A stretch of 14,938 bases of DNA from Anaerolineales bacterium UBA2395. GTDB taxonomy: Bacteria; Chloroflexota; Anaerolineae; Anaerolineales; Villigracilaceae. The first letter of the stretch is position 1. Each line of letters opens with the position of its first letter. The position numbers were made by a program, and so were the translations under genes. The DNA is taken from assembly GCA_002343775.1 (NCBI GenBank), contig DDSH01000025.1:1-14938 (forward strand). Reading direction: 5' to 3'. Shown here piece after piece: positions 1 through 6,403 of this stretch. The notes under the pieces were generated by a model. The model saw nothing but the letters and a program-made list of their open reading frames with translations. It was not told the DNA's origin and searched no databases.

Positions 1-346
1 GGAACAGCAATACGGTGAAGATCGTGTTGATGATCAGCGGAGGTCCTGCCTGGGTAAAGTTCAACATACCCGTTGCAAGCTGGTAGACAAAAACCACCAC
101 ATGACCCGTCGTGAGCGCAAGTATGACGCGCGAGAGTTTGCTCAAGCCATCGCCGCCACGCGCGGCAAGGAACGCAGTGTACGCAAAGGTAAGCGATAAC
201 TGTCCATAGAGCATGTTCAATGCCGCGTCAGGCAGGCTGGTCGCCAATACCTTCTCGGCGACGCTCGGCAGGAACAGGAACAGAAAGCCGAACACGGTCA
301 GATAGGCTGTGATAACGTACAGGGTGACTTGTAATTTCTTATTCAT
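1..346 (-). CDS. small integral membrane protein, 3' end outside the window
   Basis: The ATG at 344-346 is preceded by an AAGGAGAAG ribosome-binding site, and the frame stays open for 115 codons to the window edge, so the C-terminus is missing. The visible protein is very hydrophobic. It has about four membrane segments, roughly residues 7-27, 43-62, 73-91 and 100-115, separated by short loops such as one rich in Gly/Arg/Asp near residues 62-70. I see no catalytic motif. The size and the four-helix pattern recall small DoxX- or DUF4345-like membrane proteins, but I cannot assign a family from sequence alone. It lies downstream of the secreted repeat protein and is separated from it by a strong hairpin, so it may have its own promoter. 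Confidence is high that this is a gene and low for any function. Confidence 0.75.
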   Translation of the reverse strand, partial: MNKKLQVTLYVITAYLTVFGFLFLFLPSVAEKVLATSLPDAALNMLYGQLSLTFAYTAFLAARGGDGLSKLSRVILALTTGHVVVFVYQLATGMLNFTQAGPPLIINTIFTVLLF

Positions 347-376
347 CTACCTTCTCCTTTTCTGAAGATATGTCCC

Positions 377-412
377 ATACAGGAAGGGCAAATATTACTG
401 CCCTTCCTGTAT
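377..412 (-). terminator. strong inverted repeat, probable terminator or mRNA 3'-end hairpin
   Basis: A perfect 14-bp inverted repeat (arms 377-390 and 399-412, core ACAGGAAGGGCA / TGCCCTTCCTGT) encloses an 8-nt A/T-rich loop. It lies about 20 nt past the stop codon of the repeat-protein gene and before the ribosome-binding site of the next gene. There is no clear U-tract on either strand, so it may be a Rho-independent terminator of weak form or an mRNA-stabilising hairpin. Confidence 0.6.
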
Positions 413-432
413 TACGATTTGATCCACTTCCT

Positions 433-2652
433 TTATTTGAATTTGAAGTTCGCACGATGGAAAGTGCCATCCATCAACTTCACGACCAACTGGCGGCACG
501 TGCCCACCCATGACTTTTCCGTTTTCCAAACGAAGGTATATTGGTCAGTAGATGGGTCATAAGACAGACTGCTCGAACCGGCTGTGAGCGTGTCTTCAAC
601 ACCATCCACAGGGATGGTTGAACTGCATGCAAACGGTTCAGACTTGGGATAGCCTGCTGCGAAGATATTCAGTCCCTGATCACCGCCGAGGCTGAACTTC
701 ACAGGAATGGCACGCCCAGCGCTGACCAGATTCAACGTTGGCAGATTATCAACAGGCTGGAAGAACCCAGTCCAGTTGTACGCAACATTGAATGTTACGC
801 TTGCTTGCCCAAAGTTACCCGCGTTGTCTTCTGCTCCACTACAAGTCGCCATGACATTGCCTACCGGCCCCCCGCTAAGGCTGAGAACTGCGGTGGCTGC
901 CACGCCCGAAGTCGCGTCAGTCGTACTGCAACCCGCGTCAGGAACGGCGCCCAATGAATATGTAGCGCCATTCGTTACACCGATAACTGTCACCACCGGT
1001 GCTGCCGCATCTCGCTTGATCGTGATCGGCGCGGCATTCATCGAGAGACCCGCATCGTTGGTACATGACCCATCGAATACGACACCTGTAGTGTCTATGG
1101 TCTGGGACTGAACCGGGGTGCAGGTGACAGGGTTGCTTACCGAATCGGTGCCCGAGGTTATGACCGTAACGTCGCCGATATACCAACCACCGTTGCCCAG
1201 CGTCCCCGCTGCTGAGAGTGAGGCAGATGGCTTGCTCTTGTCCAACTTGAAGGTCTGGTTCTTTGGAGGTTCCTTATTGCCCGTGTTGTCCTTGCTCGCG
1301 GCATAGATCGTATGTGCACCCTCCAGCATGACATCTGCCCCCGTCCCGGCAAAAGAACACCCGCTTGGGAGATCATCAAAGGTTGCCGGCACTGATACTG
1401 GATCAAGCACACACCGCGTCTCCGCCACACCCGAGCCGCCTACGCCGTCAGAGGCAGAGACCGTGAGATGGACATCGCTTGTATACCATCCGTTGCTACC
1501 GTTTGGCGCGCCCGGGTTGAGGATGATTGTCGTCGCTGGAGGATTGTTATCGGGCGAGGGAGGCGTGGTGAAGTTCAGAACCGACCCATATTTCTTTCCC
1601 AAGCTATTCTCCGCGATGGCACAGAAATAGTAGACTTCTCCAGGAGTCAGCCCGGAGATCGGGTACGAAAAACCCACATCCGTGCTGCCCGAGCCCACTG
1701 ACAAATCACTACTGGTGGGAAGCCGGGTGCCGAAGTCGTCGTAGCAGATGATGGGATTGGTTGTGCTGTAACGGAACCACATCGTTGTCGGGAAGCCATT
1801 CGGGTTGACAAAGCTGTTGAGCGTCGCTGTGGTGCTGGTCACTTGGGCTGCGGCGAAGGTTGTCACTGTGAGCGGCGATGGAGGCGTGGTGAAGTTCAGA
1901 ACTGACCCATATTTCTTTCCCAGGCTATTCTCCGCGATGGCGCAGAAATAGTAGACCTCTCCGGGAGTCAGCCCCGAGATCGGGTGCGAATAGCCCACAT
2001 CCGAGGTGCCCGAGCCCAGCGAGTAACCGCCGCTGGCGGGAACCCGGGTGCCGAAGCCGTCGTAGCAGATGATGGGATCGGTCGTGCTGTAGCGGAACCA
2101 CACCGTCGCCGCCAAGCCATTGGGGTTGACGAGACTGTAAAGCGTCGCCGAGGCGTAGGCCACCCCGGCTGCCGCCCCGGTCGTCACCGTTAGTGGTGAC
2201 GGGAGCGTGGTGAAGCTCAGCACTGAGCCGAACGTCTTGCCCAGGTCGTTTTCCGCGATGGCGCAGAAATAGTAGACCTCTCCAGGAGTCAGCCCCGAGA
2301 TCGGGTGCGAATAGCCCACATCCGAGGTGCCCGAGCCCAGCGAGTAACCGCCGCTGGCGGGAGCCCGGGTGCCGAAGCCGTCGTAGCAGATGATGGGATC
2401 AGTCGTGCTGTAGCGGAACCACACCGTCGCCGCCAAGCCATTGGGGTTGACGAGACTGTAGAGCGTCGCCGAGGTGTAGGACACCCCGGCTGCCGCCCCG
2501 GTCGTCACCGAGGGAGCAGTCAGCAGAGCACCCTGAGCGAAAACAAAATTCTTCCCCTGTGCAAACAGCGCAACAGCCAGCAGAAAAACGATGGCTGTAA
2601 CACGTACTATGAAATTCACGATGTTCTTTGTAGAAGGATTTTTTTCAAACAT
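433..2652 (-). CDS. secreted surface protein with three 107-aa Fn3-like repeats, Ig-like modules and a C-terminal PxKF domain
   Basis: The 739-aa protein starts at an ATG preceded by GAGGAG. It has a Sec-type signal peptide: basic start, hydrophobic stretch about residues 16-31, likely cleavage near AQG-A around residue 41. Residues 49-369 are three consecutive 107-residue units resembling fibronectin type III domains, each carrying VNPNG, WFRYSTT, ICYD, SGLTPGEVYYFC and a terminal FTT. Each unit has two cysteines able to form a disulfide. Residues about 372-625 look like two or three bacterial Ig-like modules, with GSNGWYTSDV, GNGGWYIGDV and DNTGN motifs. The end (about 628-739), with GFFQPVDNLP, AIPVKFSLGG and FHRANFKFK, fits the PxKF domain of exported proteins. 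No anchor is visible after the signal peptide. It starts 15 nt after the selenoprotein methyltransferase gene. A role in surface or matrix adhesion is inference. Confidence 0.85.
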   Translation of the reverse strand: MFEKNPSTKNIVNFIVRVTAIVFLLAVALFAQGKNFVFAQGALLTAPSVTTGAAAGVSYTSATLYSLVNPNGLAATVWFRYSTTDPIICYDGFGTRAPASGGYSLGSGTSDVGYSHPISGLTPGEVYYFCAIAENDLGKTFGSVLSFTTLPSPLTVTTGAAAGVAYASATLYSLVNPNGLAATVWFRYSTTDPIICYDGFGTRVPASGGYSLGSGTSDVGYSHPISGLTPGEVYYFCAIAENSLGKKYGSVLNFTTPPSPLTVTTFAAAQVTSTTATLNSFVNPNGFPTTMWFRYSTTNPIICYDDFGTRLPTSSDLSVGSGSTDVGFSYPISGLTPGEVYYFCAIAENSLGKKYGSVLNFTTPPSPDNNPPATTIILNPGAPNGSNGWYTSDVHLTVSASDGVGGSGVAETRCVLDPVSVPATFDDLPSGCSFAGTGADVMLEGAHTIYAASKDNTGNKEPPKNQTFKLDKSKPSASLSAAGTLGNGGWYIGDVTVITSGTDSVSNPVTCTPVQSQTIDTTGVVFDGSCTNDAGLSMNAAPITIKRDAAAPVVTVIGVTNGATYSLGAVPDAGCSTTDATSGVAATAVLSLSGGPVGNVMATCSGAEDNAGNFGQASVTFNVAYNWTGFFQPVDNLPTLNLVSAGRAIPVKFSLGGDQGLNIFAAGYPKSEPFACSSTIPVDGVEDTLTAGSSSLSYDPSTDQYTFVWKTEKSWVGTCRQLVVKLMDGTFHRANFKFK
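1546..2508 (-). repeat. three 321-bp in-frame tandem repeats
   Basis: The three units are 2188-2508, 1867-2187 and 1546-1866. Each encodes 107 residues of the secreted protein. Units 1 and 2 are almost identical at the DNA level; for example the stretches from about 1960 and 2281 differ by a single base over some 80 positions. Unit 3 is more diverged. This indicates recent duplication or ongoing homogenisation and makes the array prone to gain or loss of units. Confidence 0.9.
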
Positions 2653-2667
2653 TGGATTCTCCTCATG

Positions 2668-3462
2668 TCATGAAGACTTATTGGGCTTGCGCGCGCGGAA
2701 CGTGATGCCCTGCGTACCGAAGTCCAACGCGTCCGAGGGGTCGGGCGTGTCCACATAACTGTTGTATTTGTGGACGATCTTGCCAGCTTCAAAACCAGCC
2801 GCGCTCACGGCGCGGAGCAACTCTGCATCCAACAGAGCGCCGGCAATTCAGCCCGTCCAGAGAGAGATGTCGTCCAATGCGCTGTTGGGTACCTCCCTTT
2901 CCACAAGGATGTCGCCCACTTGCAGGCGTCCGCCAGGCTTGAGGATGCGGAACCACTCGCGCAGGGTCTCGGTCTTGTCGAGGGTCAGGTTGAGGACGCC
3001 GTTGCTGATGACGACATCTGCAAACCTATCGGGGATGGGAAGCGACTCGGCGAGTCCTTCTCGAAACTCGACGTGGGTCGCGCCCATTGCCTCCGCCCCC
3101 GCCCGCGCCTTGCTCAACATCTCGGGGGTCATGTCCACCCCGACGACGCGCCCCGCCGAACCGACGAGCCGCGAGGCGATCAGCGAATCGAATCCCGCGC
3201 CCGAACCGACGTCCACAACGGTTTCTCCCGCGTGGATGTCGCCAACAGAAAACGGATTCCCCGTCCCTGCGAAAGAGGCGATGTTCGATTCGGGCAGGTC
3301 GGCGTAAAGGGCTTCATCGTAGCCGAGGATGTTTGCGAGTTTGCGACCCGTGTGAAAGTGATAGCCCTTGTTTGGATCGAGGGCAACGTTGGCGTATTCT
3401 TTTTGAATCTCCACCCTGAGTTCTTTGAGCGAAATCTTTGGAAGGTTCTGACGGTGTGTCAT
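2668..3462 (-). CDS. ArsM-like SAM-dependent methyltransferase, predicted selenoprotein (Sec205 encoded by TGA 2848-2850)
   Basis: The ATG at 3462 follows AAAGGAGAAACGT. Residues 1-204 form a class I methyltransferase: motif I VVDVGSGAGF about 82-91, GVDMTPEML about 108-116, and LKPGGRLQVGD about 174-184. An in-frame TGA at codon 205 lies within WTG-TGA-IAGALL, where ArsM-like proteins have a conserved Cys. The frame then stays open for 59 family-like codons (RAVSAAGFEAGKIV, then DFGTQGITFRARKP) to a TGA at 2668-2670. A SECIS-like hairpin follows the first TGA. Full length is 264 aa, typical for the family; stopping at 204 would remove the C-terminal lobe. The other As-binding Cys positions of ArsM, as I recall them, are Thr67 (GTGNP) and Gly155 (SNGV). 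The protein has no Cys at all, so Sec would be its only such nucleophile. The substrate is unknown: a thiol, selenol or metalloid is possible, and classic arsenite methylation is doubtful. Alternative: a truncated gene with a nonsense mutation. Confidence 0.85.
2820..2838 (-). promoter_or_regulatory. predicted bacterial SECIS element
   Basis: In mRNA sense the hairpin is GCUCUGU-UGGAU-GCAGAGU, starting 9 nt after the UGA. The 7-bp stem has a G-U pair at each end and five Watson-Crick pairs between. The 5-nt apical loop has GG at its second and third positions, about 18 nt from the UGA. This matches the described bacterial SECIS rules: a stem just downstream, a small loop with a G among its first two bases, and the loop G about 16-37 nt from UGA. 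It lies inside the coding region. Confidence 0.75.
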
Positions 3463-3467
3463 ACGTT

Positions 3468-3522
3468 TCTCCTTTGGCTTGAAACAGACGACGACAGAAA
3501 GATTTCTCGAGCGCCTCCTTTC
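3468..3522 (-). repeat. duplicated leader element, copy before the selenoprotein methyltransferase
   Basis: This stretch, just upstream of the methyltransferase start and including its ribosome-binding site, aligns with 4046-4101 upstream of the OsmC gene at roughly 80% identity by hand. The best-conserved blocks (plus strand) are TCTCCTTTGGCTT, GACGACAGAAA and CGAGCGCCTCCTTTC; in mRNA sense the last reads GAAAGGAGGCGCTCG. Reading frames through the two copies are not conserved because of a 1-nt gap, so it looks like a noncoding leader. Confidence 0.7.
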
Positions 3523-3538
3523 GGTAAATGTCCATTCG

Positions 3539-4039
3539 TTATGCGTTCGCGGCGAATTCCAATTTCAGAGGGATCGCGCGGGACATGGAGTCGCCGACGG
3601 GCGAGGAACGTTCGCAACGCTCGCGTAAATATGTAATCTGTTCGGGCGTCGCGTTGGGGACGGAGATTCTCACGGTGTAGGAAATGCCGTCGTAGCCCGA
3701 ACTAGGCGTCCCGTCCAGACCAAGATACGAACGGACGTTGAAATGTCCCGTTGCCTCCACCGAGAGCGATTCGATCTTAAGTCCGAGAAAAGAGGCATGC
3801 ATGGCGATCAAATCCACGTCGCAGGCGGCGAGGGTGGCGAGGAACATTTGCATGGGGTTGAATTCGCCGTCGCCGCCGAGGTGGACGGTCATACCCTTGA
3901 ATTCGACACGCGAGCGCGAGCCGCCCTCCCAGTGCGCGACGAGCGCGGGATTGCGGTCGGCTTTTTCGGGATGTTGCGCGCAGATGTTTTTGAACTCCAG
4001 CAGTTCGCTGACCTCCACGCCGTTGATATTTTCACTCAT
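3539..4039 (-). CDS. OsmC/Ohr-family protein lacking the second Cys
   Basis: The 166-aa protein starts at an ATG preceded by AAAGGAGATAAACC. The fold signature is clear: FKGMTVHLGGDGEFNPMQM (about residues 47-65), the peroxidatic helix LATLAACDVDL with Cys73, and the C-terminal SSPVGDSMSRAIPL near residues 145-157. In OsmC and Ohr proteins this last segment normally has CPV, which provides the second catalytic Cys; here it is SPV. Cys142 is nearby but not at the usual place. Family members reduce organic hydroperoxides with a Cys pair. A one-Cys form would need an outside thiol or may do other thiol chemistry. The gene is immediately upstream of the selenoprotein methyltransferase and has a related leader, so a joint role in thiol/selenol chemistry is plausible but inferred. 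Confidence 0.88.
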   Translation of the reverse strand: MSENINGVEVSELLEFKNICAQHPEKADRNPALVAHWEGGSRSRVEFKGMTVHLGGDGEFNPMQMFLATLAACDVDLIAMHASFLGLKIESLSVEATGHFNVRSYLGLDGTPSSGYDGISYTVRISVPNATPEQITYLRERCERSSPVGDSMSRAIPLKLEFAANA

Positions 4040-4045
4040 GGTTTA

Positions 4046-4101
4046 TCTCCTTTGGCTTAACATAAATGACGACAGAAAAGTTTTTGCGAGCGCCTCCTTT
4101 C
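4046..4101 (-). repeat. duplicated leader element, copy before the OsmC gene
   Basis: This is the second copy of the leader described at 3468-3522. It ends at the OsmC ribosome-binding site and holds the same GAAAGGAGGCGCTCG block (mRNA sense, first base differs) about 50 nt further upstream. The remaining intergenic sequence, about 4102-4203, is A/T-rich with no gene and only a weak CGAATC/GATTCG inverted repeat. Confidence 0.7.
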
Positions 4102-4203
4102 CAAAATTCATGCACTGCCAAACCAAAATAACCAGCATTTACGAATCAAGCAATAAGTATTTCAGATTCGAGCACATTCACAGTTATGTATTGATGGTTT
4201 TCC

Positions 4204-4944
4204 TTACTGGTCTAACGCCCAGATATTCACATCATCTAGGAGGATATTAGCGCCTGGCTGAAGTTCAAAGCGCAGACTTCCATTGGAAAATTGGGCGTCG
4301 AAACCAGAAAGCATGCGATTGCCGTCTATAGTTATGATGATTTCTTCATTTTTTGCTTCAACGCGAACGCGATACCACTTGTCTTGCTGGAAGGTAAACG
4401 GTTGACTTTCGATTGGGGAGAAGTTCCAGTTGGAACCGTTGTAGGTGGTTGTTGCCCAAACGATCACCTTGTCATTGGGGTCAAAGCCAATGACATACGA
4501 ATCTCCGTTGGATTGTTCACGAAAGTTGAGATAGAAACCAGATAGTTTCTTAAGTTCCACCTGGAACTCGATCATAACATTTGAGATATTTGAAGGTCCG
4601 AAATACACGGTACCTGCGGGCCATCCGGTTCCCACTGCTGTAAATTCCAACACTTGCCCTGACTTTTTCCGGATAACCCGCCAATTTCCATCTCGGAGCG
4701 AGAATCCGCTTGTAGTTCCATCCTCAAAATTCTGACTAAAAACCAATGTACCGGAGGGTAGCGCTGTAGAATCGCCAGCAGTGACTGCCACTTGCGTTTC
4801 TGAAAGTTTAACTAGTTCGATCAGAAGAGGGCTGGCGAAAATGGCTGTGATGAAAGTTCCTATTAAGCCGATCCATGCAGCCAAAATGGTTGGATTTATC
4901 TTCTTTTTGTGAGGTCTGGAAGGCATACTTTCTGCATCATCCAA
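4204..4944 (-). CDS. membrane-anchored protein with an extracytoplasmic lectin-like (LamG/DUF1080-type) beta-sandwich
   Basis: A basic N-terminus (RPHKKK) is followed by one membrane helix at about residues 18-43, then a linker. The rest, about 65-246, has the pattern of a concanavalin-like sandwich: FSQNFEDG, SGFSLRDGNWRV, EFQVELKKLSGFYLNF, WYRVRVEAKNEEIIITIDG, and LDDVNIWAL at the end. This resembles LamG or 3-keto-disaccharide-hydrolase (DUF1080) modules, which bind or cleave glycans; I see no assignable catalytic residues. The start is uncertain. The longest frame begins with a TTG at 4944, only 12 nt after the upstream stop, while an ATG six codons later (4926) gives an equally good protein. 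Neither has a strong ribosome-binding site. Tight spacing to the DUF3592 gene suggests co-transcription. Confidence 0.75.
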   Translation of the reverse strand: MDDAESMPSRPHKKKINPTILAAWIGLIGTFITAIFASPLLIELVKLSETQVAVTAGDSTALPSGTLVFSQNFEDGTTSGFSLRDGNWRVIRKKSGQVLEFTAVGTGWPAGTVYFGPSNISNVMIEFQVELKKLSGFYLNFREQSNGDSYVIGFDPNDKVIVWATTTYNGSNWNFSPIESQPFTFQQDKWYRVRVEAKNEEIIITIDGNRMLSGFDAQFSNGSLRFELQPGANILLDDVNIWALDQ

Positions 4945-4956
4945 TCTGCTTCGCCG

Positions 4957-5466
4957 CTACTTGAATAGTTCTGCCGCATAGAAAGCCAACCAACGGAAAT
5001 AAAAGATCAATCCGATATCGAATGCCAGTACCATTGGCAAACCCATAATAACAAGGATTTGGTTACTTTTTTTCAAAGCCGATTCTGCGGGGTTATTTGG
5101 GTTGTAATAGACTTGCACGTCCTTACCCACGGGATATTCCCTTGTGACATTGTTTCGAACGGTTTCTTCATGCCTGATTCCTTCATATCCACCAGCATTT
5201 CCGGGATGAATATTTTTACTTTCGTATCTCTGCCCCGCCACTTGATATTCGTATTTGACAAACGGCACATAAATAATGCCGCCTTTCAACTCTCGCTGCC
5301 CAACTGCCTTTGATTCAACGATCCTGCCAGAGACAGATTGCCACCTTTGCGCGGAAACTAACTCCTTTAGACTTCTTAACATGGTGGCGTTCAATAGCCA
5401 TCCCCCCAATAAGGCGAAGGGCAGGATACAGATGAGTACATAGGGTAGAGATTCGGTTCCAGTCAT
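4957..5466 (-). CDS. DUF3592-family membrane protein
   Basis: The 169-aa protein starts at an ATG with an AAGGAAAAG ribosome-binding site. It has a membrane helix at about residues 9-28 and a second at about 136-158. Between them is a soluble beta-rich domain with the DUF3592 pattern: SGRIVESKAV, YVPFVKYEYQVAGQRYES, and the late YPVGKDVQVYYNPNNPAESAL. In this family the last motif is strongly conserved, and the domain is usually exposed on one face of the membrane. The molecular function is unknown. It lies 12 nt upstream of the lectin-fold membrane protein gene, and the two may act together at the envelope. Confidence 0.82.
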   Translation of the reverse strand: MTGTESLPYVLICILPFALLGGWLLNATMLRSLKELVSAQRWQSVSGRIVESKAVGQRELKGGIIYVPFVKYEYQVAGQRYESKNIHPGNAGGYEGIRHEETVRNNVTREYPVGKDVQVYYNPNNPAESALKKSNQILVIMGLPMVLAFDIGLIFYFRWLAFYAAELFK

Positions 5467-5496
5467 TGATCTTTTCCTTTTGAAAATAAATTTTCT

Positions 5497-6363
5497 TTAC
5501 AGTTTCACTAATCGTTCTATCTGTGGTAGGTGCGTCAACTCGTGCGAGGCGAAGTAACTGACCTGCTGTTTGATGGAGACAATCCCGAACTCTTCATGTT
5601 GTCCCGTGCGCCACCAGTCGGCGAGGGGGATGGATTCGAGTTTGGCGATCACTTCCCGGCGCGTGGATAGATACGTCTCAAAAATCTCGCGGGTGGATGG
5701 CGGACGTTCGCTCTCGTCCTTCGCCCACGTCCAGACTTGCTTCATTTCCAAGACAGGATTTTTCTCTTTGAGGAACAGGTCAATGCGGAAATCAAGCACG
5801 CCCTGCGCGTCGCGCAAATGGGAGACGACGTTGCGGATCGCCCAGCCGCCGTCGGGGGCGGGACGCGTCATCGCCTCTTCGCTCAGACCTTCGATCAGCG
5901 CGGCGACTTCGAGCGGAGTCTGGCGGAGTTGTGCCAACGCTTCGGCGGGGTCGAGCGCTTCGAGCCAGTAGACGGGCGGGAACCATTGGAAGGTCTCGCC
6001 CCACGCGCCGCAGGTGGGACATTTTTGGGGAGGGTTGGTGAGAGCCAGATGCCCGCAGGTGCGGCAGACGTAGGGGTGTGGAGTCTCGTGGATGAGCGGA
6101 ACCCGCCCCGCGGTCAGGGCGGATGCGCATGCGCGGAAGGCGGCTTGCAGGTCGGCGTCATCCAATGCAGCGGCGATGCGTTCGATGTCGCTGGCGAGAG
6201 TCTCTTTATCGTTCGGCAGGTTCAATTCCCACGCGGCGCGGCGCGAGATTGCATCCGCCTGGGCGCGGGTGAGTTTGGCAATGTCGTATTGCCCTTCGCT
6301 CTCCAGCCGCAGGGCGAGGGAGAGCAGTTGTACGAGCGTGCCTGTCCATTGTGAAGTTTGCAT
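5497..6363 (-). CDS. DinB-superfamily protein with an internal rubredoxin-like zinc ribbon
   Basis: I chose the ATG at 6363 because AAGGAAA precedes it; an ATG six codons upstream (6381) has no ribosome-binding site. The protein is 288 aa. Residues 1-90 are helical and resemble the ferritin-like or rubrerythrin helices that precede such ribbons. Residues 100-119 are a Zn ribbon, CRTCG-x10-CPTCG, followed by GETFQWF, much like the rubredoxin-type tail of rubrerythrins. From about 140 to the end is a DinB_2 four-helix domain with its metal-ligand histidines: SHLRD (His182) and SHELTH (His274, His278). DinB proteins often act as metal-dependent thiol transferases using bacillithiol or mycothiol. 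A damage- or redox-linked role is inferred; the exact reaction is not known. Confidence 0.82.
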   Translation of the reverse strand: MQTSQWTGTLVQLLSLALRLESEGQYDIAKLTRAQADAISRRAAWELNLPNDKETLASDIERIAAALDDADLQAAFRACASALTAGRVPLIHETPHPYVCRTCGHLALTNPPQKCPTCGAWGETFQWFPPVYWLEALDPAEALAQLRQTPLEVAALIEGLSEEAMTRPAPDGGWAIRNVVSHLRDAQGVLDFRIDLFLKEKNPVLEMKQVWTWAKDESERPPSTREIFETYLSTRREVIAKLESIPLADWWRTGQHEEFGIVSIKQQVSYFASHELTHLPQIERLVKL

Positions 6364-6403
6364 GTTTATTTTCCTTATCATTCTAATTTGGATTCATTTC
6401 CCG

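Noticed and set aside
377..412. The perfect inverted repeat as a transposon end or CRISPR repeat
   Set aside because: It occurs once in the window, has no partner, and lies between a stop codon and the next gene, where a terminator or 3' hairpin is expected.
1546..2508. The 321-bp repeats as a CRISPR or satellite array
   Set aside because: Units are in frame, contiguous and encode a recognisable Fn3-like domain inside a secreted protein.
2848..2850. Reading the TGA as a true stop or a recent nonsense mutation
   Set aside because: The position matches the family Cys exactly, a SECIS-like hairpin follows, and the downstream frame is intact with family-like sequence. Still possible if the genome lacks the Sec machinery.
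3314..3535. A 73-codon minus-strand frame starting in the leader and running into the methyltransferase gene
   Set aside because: The first ~20 codons resemble the matching stretch before OsmC, but that stretch shifts frame, and the remainder is an off-frame reading of the methyltransferase.
2770..3636. A 288-codon plus-strand open frame across the methyltransferase
   Set aside because: It is an antisense shadow in GC-rich coding DNA; its translation shows no domain, while the minus strand has full methyltransferase motifs.
4102..4203. Possible terminator or small RNA upstream of the OsmC leader
   Set aside because: Only a 6-bp inverted repeat with a 17-nt loop was found, too weak to support a feature.
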